From: Anthoceros angustus
Lineage: Eukaryota; Streptophyta; Anthocerotopsida; Anthocerotales; Anthocerotaceae
Reading direction: 5' to 3'
DNA: 64,000 nt
Assembly (NCBI GenBank): GCA_010909165.1
Contig: VJWM01000003.1
Coordinates: 124,001-188,000, forward strand
A model generated the notes under the pieces. That model ran no database searches and was not told where the DNA came from. It was given only the letters and a program-made list of their open reading frames with translations. Shown one piece after another: positions 11,432 to 21,243 of the stretch. The translations under genes and the position numbers were made by a program. The first letter of the stretch is position 1. Every line of letters begins with the position of its first letter.

Positions 11432-14400
11432 TTAAGGCTTTTCGAGAGTTTGCACCTTATGGAGTTGGAATATCTCGCCGATCTGATCCTTTACCAACGG
11501 CTTGACCAGATCCCTCAGGGTAATCCATGCCTCCTTCACGGGAATGTCCTGGTCCGCCGATGGACCTGTCAGGTTGACATCTAACCTGGACAGGTCTGCG
11601 GCCAGAGAGGCCGCAGTGAGATGCAGCGCTCCATCCAAGTTGGTGAAGGGTCGAGAACCGCATTCCCAATGCCGTCAGCCAGGTGTAGGCCAGCTTTCAC
11701 TAGGAAAACTAAAACCTTGATATCAACCTCTGATTGCTATGGGCCTGATCCACCTCCACTTCGCATCCTCCATTATCAATTCACATCCAGTTTGGCCCTC
11801 CACGATGTGATTCCCAAAGATGTTTTCGCACATGAAGTGGAGCTTAGCCGCTTTGCCCACACGCACCCCTGCAATCAATCTCTGTACGAGACCCACGTCT
11901 GCAGTGGTAATGTAGGGACGTCTGGGTATCTGACTGCTTTCTAATTCTGCAGAGAAATTCATAATCTCATCCATCTTAGAAAGCAAGAATTGTTGAGTAT
12001 CTTCCTGCCCGGCCTTGATAGCGCTAATCTCATATTGGATAAGTTGCAAAGTCTCGCCAATTCTATCCACTTTGACTCCCACTGCTTTTACCTGTCTCCA
12101 CCATATTGACGTTGTGCTTCAAATCTCCTATCCCTTGACTGATGGTTTGCAACAGTTGCTCCCCCATCTCCGAGTGAGTTGTTCCGGGAAGGAATACAGT
12201 ACGTCGGATGTTGACAAACCGAGACGTTTGAACTGCTTTCACTTTTGTCTCCACCATTTTCACGTTGTGCTTCAAATCTCTTATCCCTTGATTGATGGTT
12301 TGCAACAGTTGCTCCCCCATCTCCGGGTGAGTTATTCCAGGGAGGGATATAGTACGTCGGATGTTGACAAACCGAGACGTTTGAACTGGTGCGTCTTACT
12401 GTGCGAGCACCCCTTTCTCTGTAGGCAGGACTTCCTCTACAGCTGGATCTACGTTGGAGATGGTTTGAAGGAGACCTGTTCGTCGCCTTTGCAAGACCGT
12501 CTAGATTTCACCAGCACTTAAGAGCTCTTTACCTCCCTCAAAGGCACTCTCCAACAAGGCTTCAGGACATGCTGGCCAAGACCATCTGTAGTCGGCCAGA
12601 TCCAATGAGGAGAAAATCTCCCCTGTAGAGTCGTTTTGGTCTGCAAAAATACACTTGAGCAAATCCTGCGTTAGCACTGACTGGTTATGCCGGTAGATAT
12701 AGAGTGTGAGGTTTTCTACACACTCGGTCCTGATAATTCCTTCCACAAGCTCGACTCCCGGACTGCCTTCAGGGGAAGCACAAAAAGGTTTCAACTTTGC
12801 AATCACCTGTTCGTGGAGAAGCTCGATAGTTTGATCTGCGTTCCAGAAACACAACCATACCATCACACAAGAAGTTTATGAGGTTGCGTTCAATACGAGA
12901 TTGATGAGGTTGCATGCCGAGGAATCCGGTAAACAAGTCCGTCCGGAGGCAGCCCTGCAATACGCAAACCTCCACAATGTCAGTATACAGGATGAAAACA
13001 CACACACCATCAAAACAAAGACATCTTCTTAGTTATCGTGCCTGGAATCTTGGAAAAAAGCCTGGACCAAGAAACGTCTTCGTCTTGTAACCAAGGCACT
13101 CCTTCCGAGGTAGTTGTAATTGCTTGCTGTATCAACAGTTTTCCAGGGCAACTGTCGTCTCCCATGAAGAGCGTTACCATTACCGTCGTCCAAGGTGAAG
13201 GGAACAAAGAATCCGACACCTCGAGTCACATCCTCTTCGTAGCATAACTAGAGAGTGGTCATCAATGATACCAGATTTTGCCAATCAATCCCCTTTGCTT
13301 GCGTGCCTTTGAGAATCTCATCCAAGGAGACTTCCATCTGAGGTATGTGACAAACTACCAGTAGACGGGCGACATTCTCCGGTTAGAAGCTGAATGAGTC
13401 GCCCTAAAAAATTATGACTCAGAGTGGATTTATGACCACAACATTCATTTCTTGAAAACAGGTGATACTACCCACATCTTGCAAATAATCGTTCCCCCTC
13501 ATCTTGAACCCCACCTTTGCGGAAACTCCGTAGCTCGTTTTGAAACGAAGTTTGGAATTGCTGTTTCCTAATAAGAGGTTGAGAATGTTGGGATACCCAG
13601 GCAGTCAAAACAGAGCTCAATCGGTTGCATACCTCGGGTACCCAAAAGAGTCTCGTTGCAAATAGCGCTCGAAACGATTCCGTGACTGCGTCCAGCAAGA
13701 GCTTCACACTCTTGGCAGATCGAGCGTCCATGGAGAAGAGTGGTGTTGTTTGCACGTGAACAACCTGCTCAAGCTCGGCATCAGAAGCCTTCATCTGATC
13801 CACATGAGTTGCCACCACAAATATTTGGGGCCACGTAGAGCCCACGTTGCGACAATTTGAGTTGATGAACCTAAGCCAGTACGCCAAGCTTCTTCTGAAC
13901 CTGTCCTGCAGGATGTGAGGCATATGAGGCGGATGCAGCTGGGGAGGTTTTCGAGCATCAAATGCGCTGAACGCAAACAGGAAGACACATGCTTGGTTGA
14001 AGGTCGGAAAGAGGTAGTCTTGCAGAGCTCGGTACTGAGCTTGTCCAGCCAGATCCCAGATGGTAACTTGCATATCATGGTCGTTGCGCAACACCTCGAT
14101 TTCTATGCCTTCCGTGCTGGTACAGGTGCCGGAAGACATCCATCGCCGAGCATGAGCCATTTTTTCCTTCGATCGAGCTGGAACTTGGCCGAGCTGGAAC
14201 GTGGGTGATGCGGCTGTGTGTCGTTTCCATGCGCGAATCATGGTGGTGCGGAGAGTGGTCTTCCGGGCACCGCACAGGAAGAGGCGCCCAGCCTTGGGCA
14301 TCACAGGCGCTTGCCCGTCCAAGAGCAAAGGCCAGTAAGCCTTTTGAGTAGAATCGCGTGCCAAGGCTGCATTGATGATTGCGTCCTTTCCTTCCGCTTC

Positions 14401-15632
14401 CCATGTTGTCCCCTGATGTTGATCTCCGTAACGTCTTGTTGACTTGAATACAGTTCATCAAGTCTCTAAACATGTCATGATCCAGGGCGTCCCAGAAATG
14501 TCGAGCTTTTCAGAGATGCGTTGTCCTCCAAGGATCTCAGCAACTGTTTCTTGAAAGAGGCATGGCCAATGACCCTCTACACGCGCAGGACACGCAGTGC
14601 TTTGCATTCCTGCAGCAACTGGACAAGGCGCATCCACACATCCGTCGATGGTCTGATAGTCCCGAGACGAAGTTCAGATATGGTGGAGTTGTGGCGCAAC
14701 TCGTCCAGGCCGTGGATGAGAGCATACGGGTGGTGACAAGCTTCTGGACACAATCGTTTGAGCGCAGAATTCCGGCCAGGGCGTCTGCTAGGCCGGCCTC
14801 CCCCTTCTCCAAGATATCCAAACTAAGCTCTGTGACACCAGCGACGAGGCATTCTCATCAGCGCGGTGAAAGCAAGTTCGAGCACAGTGCTCAAGGGCCC
14901 GAGGCCGCCGGGAATGGAACCCCCCAACGCAACGCCATGACCCAACTCCAGTTTCCGGAGCGTGGCACAGAGCGGAAGAGCAATTGCAATATACCGGGCT
15001 CCCGCCACATCCATGCTGATGTCAACCAGTCGCAGTTTCTTGAATCGGGGAGCAGTGGCCAGAATACGGGCCAGGTGCTGTGCCCTTTCAGCACCTTCCA
15101 CCTTGTTCCCTAGTAAGTACAATTCCTCCAAGATAGAATCCTTGTTGAAGCCTTTGGCCAGGGCACCCAGTCCCGCGGCATCAAGCCCAACACTGGATAC
15201 TGAAAGGACTTGTAAGCTGCGACTGGATGCAACAAGCTGGCCCAGAGCCTCGCAAGCCGCCTGCCTTCCAAAACCTTCACAGGTATACACATACAGACGT
15301 TCCAGGGAAGGGTTGGATGCCAGGCCTCCCAACAGAATCGACACTTCATCCTCACGATCCAAGCCGATGTGCAACGCGGGGTGAATGTACATGTCGGGGC
15401 CGAGACTGCGGCAGTTGGCAATGGCTGTCAACACCCGCTTGCGCACTCGCCAGTGCCTTCCCTCATCACCATTACGTGGACCACGAATTCGATATGTGAA
15501 GTAGCCGCCATGCTCTCCATCATTCGCCAGGTCGGGTAGATCGGACAAGGCATTCCGGCCCAGATCTACAAGCAGCTGCTGCAGCTGAGCCGGCAGGGCG
15601 CCCCAATCCTCCTCCTCATGCTCTTCCGCCAT
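11432..15632 (-). pseudogene. ROCO-family LRR-Roc-COR gene, probably disabled
   Basis: Read right to left, the locus encodes ribonuclease-inhibitor-like LRRs (15632-14823, then other frames to about 14480). A Roc GTPase domain follows (14364-13468) with switch II as WDLAGQ and a THVD base-recognition motif. COR-like sequence lies at about 13230-12500, then a 51-codon coiled-coil repeat. The C-terminal block contains PYITTADVGLVQRLIAG and NIFGNHIVEGQ (12082-11723), and the protein ends after LEKP at 11432. ROCO proteins are GTPase scaffolds; Arabidopsis TORNADO1 is the known plant member. The P-loop reads LCGARKTTLRT, so the GxxxxGK core is shortened. The LRR part changes frame near 14870 and 14720 and has a TAG near 14555. 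Some breaks could be introns that I did not resolve, but the P-loop lesion points to a pseudogene or a non-GTP-binding protein. Confidence 0.7.
12098..12403 (-). repeat. In-frame 153 bp tandem duplication inside the ROCO gene
   Basis: Two copies (12098-12250 and 12251-12403), offset exactly 153 bp, each encode 51 residues. Both contain MGEQLLQTI-QGI-DLKHNV followed by VQTSRFVNIRR-like text. The length is a multiple of three, so frame is kept. The product is a duplicated coiled-coil segment between the COR region and the C-terminal domain. Confidence 0.8.
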
Positions 15633-15639
15633 GCTATGC

Positions 15640-16250
15640 TATGCTTCCCAGGACAGCAAAGCAAATATGATGTATGATCTCTTTGCAGCGGGGCAGCGAG
15701 TAACAGGTTCACAGCTCACGACACACACACTCGTGGCTTGGGATAAGGTCTCCAGGAGACTGGAGGCGGGTGGCCGGACAGATGATAGGGCTCATAGTCA
15801 TGGCTTGTTTTTCCACAATAGCTGCAACGCCATCCTCCATGAATGAGCCATTTGGATGGTCTGAAATAACAAGTGGCTGCGCGGAGTGGCTGGTGCTTTT
15901 TTTATAGTGGATTGGTCTCCGTACTCAAAGCATATATCAAGTGCCTCGTCAGGCCCTGACGAAATCAAAAGCTGCGCAAAGGTATCCTATGCACACCATC
16001 TGGACGAGCACCTCCTTGAGTGCTTTTCCGGCAACACCCTGCCAGGCCTAAGTAATATTCCGGTAACAAATGCGTGTTCTGAAGGGAAACATCTTTTCTC
16101 CTTCCCCATGCACCAACACTGTAACATCAACTTCTAATAGCGACGAGGGCGAAAAGCTATGAGGGCTGCACCCCTATGCCATCAAAAAAGCCTTCTAAGC
16201 CAGTTGAGGCCCATCAAAACCCTTCATCTTCTTCAAGCCAGATGTTTTTG
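15640..16250. other. Intergenic between the ROCO gene and the VWA-Cache array
   Basis: This holds the upstream side of the ROCO gene (ATG at 15632) and the truncated left end of the array. No gene is supported. A short aca-rich run lies near 15722-15732. Confidence 0.4.
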
Positions 16251-17159
16251 CAAAAACTCCAAGTTGCTCAGATATTCATGGAGGACAACACATCCACACG
16301 CTTCAGCCCGAGGTCCTTGAGAACTGAGATGGACTTGCATTTCCTGAGAAACACTGTACAGGAGAAGCCAGGAGTGTAACATATCCCTACACAGTACATC
16401 CAGTCTACAGGAGAATGCAACAGCTTCGCGAACTTGAGCAGACAACCCACACGTGTAGACATACTAACTGCTCCAGGATAGAATCGAAGTGTGCCATCCA
16501 CAATTCCAAATTAAAAGCTGGAAGATACACCGTCGGAGGAATTCTGATAGGCTGCTGCGAACGTTTGATCCAGCATTCGATGTGCACAAACTGCCGAAAC
16601 CCTTTTCATTCTCAGACTGGTGGCGATCCGGAACCAGGTACTCTGCAAACGGATCAGGTCTTCCATAAGCACCTATGACCTGACTGTGAAGGCTCTCGAT
16701 AACCTGGATGGACTACGGACCCAGCCCGTACCCGTGCTGACCTGACATAGCTCCCCGTTGCAATATCCCTGCCCGCTAGGAGCAGCGCAATTCGAGTTTT
16801 GACACACATATGTGCACTGGTAGTCGTGATTATCCTCAAGCCGACTACTGCAGGCAGCCCTAGTGCAAGCCGATGCAGTACAGTTGCGCAAAAGATCTGC
16901 ACACCAATGCATGCATATTGGCAACCTGCTGCAACCAGCTGCAACTTCCTACGCCACAGCTCCACAACATACCGCAACTGGCCGCATCATTCAGCACAGC
17001 TTGCTGCACAATGGCCCGCACCTCGCTCTCCCTCTGCAACACGTATGTGTCACCGGCCGATTGCGCACTCACAGCGCACCATTTCCTGACGCTGGCAAGC
17101 AGGCATCAAAGCAGAATCCGACGAAACCGCCAGTCCTCCGCCATTCTCCAAGACTTCAT
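16250..17159 (-). pseudogene. VWA-Cache gene fragment, copy 0 (exons 1 to part of 4)
   Basis: This is the leftmost array member and keeps only the N-terminal part. The exon 1 ATG is at 17159. The hydrophobic signal segment is cut by an in-frame TGA (17106-17108) where intact copies have Cys. Exon 2 text (DLLRNCTASACTRAAC) lies near 16900, and exon 3 (DGTLRFYPG) is frameshifted near 16480-16590. Exon 4 has lost about 50 nt, including the RPWY motif, and stops around VLSSM near 16270. The first splice donor (GTATGT) is still good. It lies downstream (minus sense) of gene A and cannot make a protein. Confidence 0.85.
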
Positions 17160-17350
17160 ATCTCTTCAGGACAGCTTTACCCGGGTGAATCTCCTCGCAT
17201 TCTCAGAGACTGTGTTCCAGAGAGGACGGGTCCTCCAATGTGCCATAGCCACCCGAGGCAACAGAAAGCAGGATCGCTGAACCTCCGTCCACATTTAACA
17301 TTCAACATGAAGCAAATTGACAGAGTCTCATCACCCCTGGAGCGGGGCAG

Positions 17351-17380
17351 TCGGGTTAGGTTAACCCGAACCCCGGTTTC
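17351..17380 (-). promoter_or_regulatory. Conserved upstream element of the VWA-Cache family (copy 0)
   Basis: The element is GGGTTAGGTTAACCC followed by a CCCCGGTTTC box, about 190 bp upstream of the copy 0 ATG. The same pair recurs about 175-195 bp upstream of the other exon 1 copies. Confidence 0.5.
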
Positions 17381-17855
17381 TTGGAACGATTCAAGGCTCT
17401 CCGACGCGGGAGAGCTTCCCATGATCGTTGCCCTGGCAGAAGCAGCAGCAAATTCTGCGTGCATTTGCTGAACTTGCAAGGACGGTGCGCTGCAGGCGTG
17501 AGTCGGGCGCGCACACACGGAGAGAGCTTGCTTGCCGAGATCGCGGCTTCAAATGCTCTACATCGCATCGATATGGGAGCAGGTTGGTACGCGATCACTT
17601 GGCAAGCTTCACGTGTTTTCGGAGCACATCTGTATGTTTGTGCATTTCGGAGCGCTTGGGCCTTTTCTGGCGGGCATGTACCTCCAATTCTCCATCCGTG
17701 CCTGTTGCTGGAATCCTGCACAGGACTGCAGGCACAGGCTAGGGATGGACCGTGTCACATGGGGAGGAGTCTCCTCGATTGAAGGCAGCACACCCACTAC
17801 TTCAAGTCACAGATACTCCCAGCCTCCGGGTCCTTCTAGACAATAGATGTCCACT

Positions 17856-20346
17856 TCATATCTTTGGCTTGGGAGATGGTGGAGAATTCAGGGTGGTGTC
17901 GACGGAGAGACCGGGTGGATCGGCGGGATTTCCGGTGGCTGTATAGGTGGGCTTCTCGCTGGCTGTTTTCTTCCAGAGGAAATAGGCTACGACACCGACG
18001 CCCACAGCAGCAGCAGCAGCTACAAGTATGATCCACCGGAGGAAGGAAGAGTGCGAGCCAGAGAGACTGACACCTCCGCATCCAGGGCAGCATAACAGGT
18101 CCGTGTAGTTGTGAACATTATCGGTCTGCTTGCACACTGCAGTGAGAGCGGCATTGGCAGTAGTGGTACCGTTGCAGAGCTTGGTACCCCCCTGCACTGT
18201 CTGCGGCCAGATGCACTGTTATGAGCCTAGCTAGCCTCGTGCATACGCAGGGTGACTGGAGTTGGAGAGAGACTACTCACAGGACAAGGGGAGACCGACG
18301 GCGCGCCCGATGGGTAAGTTAGTGGTGACCCAGGAATCCTGTTGTTTGTGAGGAAGTCGGTGATCTGGGATTGGAGGGTTGTGGTGATCTGCGCCACCTG
18401 CATGTCGAGTCCGACCACTCCAATGAGCTGCTGACTGTCAGCAGAAAATGCTGCAAGTTCATCATCACCAAGTTCAGTGAGCACCAGGACGTGGTGGACA
18501 GTTACAAGTCAGCACCGGTTACAAGTCAGCAGACGATGATCTATACATACCCGGATATGCGACGGTGATAACCTGTCCTAGAAAACCATAATCTTCGTAA
18601 GGCAGCTGCCAAAATGCCGGCGTTGTGAGGTTCTGGGTGGCCAGGTTCCGGGATTGAGCCAAGAAGGTGAAGTATGACTTGATGGCAAATAGGGAATTTG
18701 CCAAAGAGTTGATGTCAATGGTCTCGATGTGCCCATGCTTCACCTGGCAAGCAACAGAACCCAGCGTGGGTTCCGTATCCTTGACCTCATAGACGAACAA
18801 GGCGATGTTGCTGTCATTGAGCTGTTGCAGGAGAGGAGATAGCTCCTGAGTAGAGGCAGGGGACTTGCCATCTGTGAGCACAAGTACAATCTGCGATTCA
18901 TGACACATGTCAAAAACATTTGCCCTGCGAACGTGGGGTCCCAACATTTGTCCTCCAGTCATCAGGGAATGCACCTTTGAAACTGTTTCAGCAGTCATTA
19001 CAATAGCATGTACCTTGAGCGCCCCATCGGGTGACCCTTTGCTAAAGACCTGGAGAGCTCCTGATATACCGGTCGTCAAGTTAGAAACACTTGCAGACGC
19101 ATTCACAGTCAGTTCCGGAATTCTTTGAAAGATCGGATCAGTCTTGTTAACTCCATCCGTTCCTGTGACAAGAAGCTGCAAGACAAACATAAGCATTTGA
19201 GAACTCAATCGTAGGACAAATACATAGTCTTCAAGGAGCTGACCCCAAGTATTTCTGCTCGGCACAGGGCTCGTAGACTCCAAAAGTAGTCTACCTGAAC
19301 TAACAAGTTGGCTGTGGAAGCAGTGCTGTAGGACAAGACTGTAGCACGGTCGTCTTTTGTCAGTGTAAGCAGCAGCTGCCCGGTGATGTTCTTTGCACCT
19401 TGTAAGGCAGTTGTTAAATGAAAAACTCCAAACTGCTCGTCCATTGAGGACGCCACATCCACGAGCACCACCAGGTCCTTGAGAACTGAGATGGCCCCGA
19501 CGTACCATGGTCTGACCCTTGGATCGAAACCGTCGCAGTCTCGCACTTCCTGAGAATCACAGGAGACGGCAAAGCAGTGTAACAGATTCCTACAGAGTAT
19601 AAAGGAAGCCACAGGTTCGCGAACTCTACTCACTGTTCCAGGATAGAAGCGAAAGGTGCCATCCACAGTTCCGAAATAGAAGTTGTAGTACACACCGTCG
19701 GAGGAGCTTTGATGGGCTGCTGCGAACGTTGGATCCAGCATTCGCTGTGCACAGATTGCCGACACCCTTTCCACACTCAGGCTGTTGCTCGAGAAACCCG
19801 GTACTCTGCAAACGGATCAGGCATTCCATGAGCACCTATGACCTGGCTGTAAAGGGCCCTCGTTAACCTTGATTGAGATCAGAATCCAGCCCGTGCTCAC
19901 CTGACATAGCTCCTCTTGTAGTCTGCCCTCAGGCTGTTGCAGTATCCCTGGCCGCTAGTAGCAGCGCAATCCGAGTTATGCAACACATCCACGCACTCGT
20001 AGTCCTCATTATCCTCTAGCCGCCTGCTGCAGGCAGCTCTGGAGCAAGCCGATGCGATGCAGTTGCTCACAAGATCTACACACCAAGGCATGATAGTCTA
20101 AATCCGAACCTGCACGCCCTGGCTGCAACAGCCTACTCCAAAGCTCCACAACCTACCGCAACTGGCCTCATCATTCAGCACAGCTTGCTGCACAATGGCG
20201 TGCACCTCGCTCTCCCGCTGCAACACATATGTCTCACCGGCCGATTGCGCACTCACAGCGCACTTTTTCCTGACGCTTGCAAGCAGGCAACAAAGCAGAA
20301 TCCAGCGAAACCGCCAGTCCTCCTCCATTCTCCAAGACCTCATCAT
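17856..20346 (-). CDS. VWA_N-VWA-Cache transmembrane protein, alpha2delta/CACHD1-like (intact, 8 exons)
   Basis: Exons: 20157-20346, 19901-20075, 19634-19805, 19295-19549, 19014-19175, 18551-18890, 18281-18450 and 17856-18200. Introns are 80-123 nt with GT-AG ends, and all phases agree, giving 602 residues. In order: a hydrophobic signal segment (about 15-24), a Cys-rich VWA_N region (60-180), and RPWY (192-195). The VWA domain follows, with DVASS at 210-214 and LTDG at 323-326. Then come a Cache domain (IGVVGLDM near 435-442), CKQTD...CCPGCGG (511-531), a TM helix (544-564) and a 38-residue tail. The order and the RPWY, TDG, ITVAYPG and IGVxGxD phrases match animal alpha2delta/CACHD1 proteins, which are extracellular auxiliary or sensory proteins. 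The MIDAS third position is Ala, not Ser, so metal binding may be weakened. Start is ATG 20346, or 20343 with no difference in logic. This is the only undamaged copy in the array. Its role in plants is not known to me. Confidence 0.9.
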
Positions 20347-20538
20347 CTCTTCAGGACAGCTTTAACCGACTGAATCTCCTCGCATCCTTGGAGAGCGCGT
20401 TCCAGAAAGGACGGGTCCTCCTATGTCCCATTTCCACTGAAGGCAACCGCATGCAGGACCGCTGAATTTCCGTCCACCCACATTCAACATTCAACAGATT
20501 CAACTTGAAGCAACTTGACCGGGTCTCGCGCAACCGTG

Positions 20539-20568
20539 TCGGGTTAGGTTAACCCGGGCCCCGGTTTC
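20539..20568 (-). promoter_or_regulatory. Conserved upstream element of gene A
   Basis: GGGTTAGGTTAACCC, containing the perfect palindrome GGTTAACC at 20547-20554, is followed by GGCCCCGGTTTC about 195 bp upstream of the gene A ATG. It is retained at six sites upstream of exon 1 copies in this window. That, and its constant spacing, suggests a core promoter or transcription-factor site, although shared descent alone could also explain it. Confidence 0.5.
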
Positions 20569-21243
20569 ATTAGACGATTTACAATACACATACACCGGCA
20601 GATCATCTTGCCATGATCGTTCCCCTGGCAGAAAGGCAGAAACAGCAGCAAATTCTGCGTGCATTTGCTGCGCTTGCAAGGACTGTGCACTGCAGGCGTG
20701 ACTCGCATACACCCGGACAGAGATTGCCGCCATCTCGGCTTCAAATGCTCTACGTAGCATCGATATCGGAGCAGGTGGTCTCAAATTCACCAGCTGCTGC
20801 GCACAGTGGGGCACTCGCTTCCGGTATCCTCCGATTCCACCCACCCAGCAGGACGGCCATGGCTTTCGCGGTGTCCCGCAGCTGGCTTTCAATTCGGCTT
20901 CTGGTCGTGCTGCTCATCGGCAGCCCACAACGACGCAAACGAAGACGCACGTGCCTGGCGGCGGAGGAGAATTTGGCAAAACAGATGCAGACGGCAGGCT
21001 GGTGCGCATTCACATGGCAAGCTTGTCAAACGATTTCGCTGGGGCTTTTTAAGATGTACTGGCTAGCAATCATCCGTAGCTTTGGGGCGTGGACATTTGT
21101 GGGGGAACTTAGATTCTCCATCCATATCTGTTCCTGGAATCTTGCACAGAATTCCAGGCACGGCGATGGACAAGACAACGGATTGATTGAAGTACTAAGT
21201 ACTCCCAGGTCCTGAACGTCCTACTAAGGTACCCAAGGAAGCT

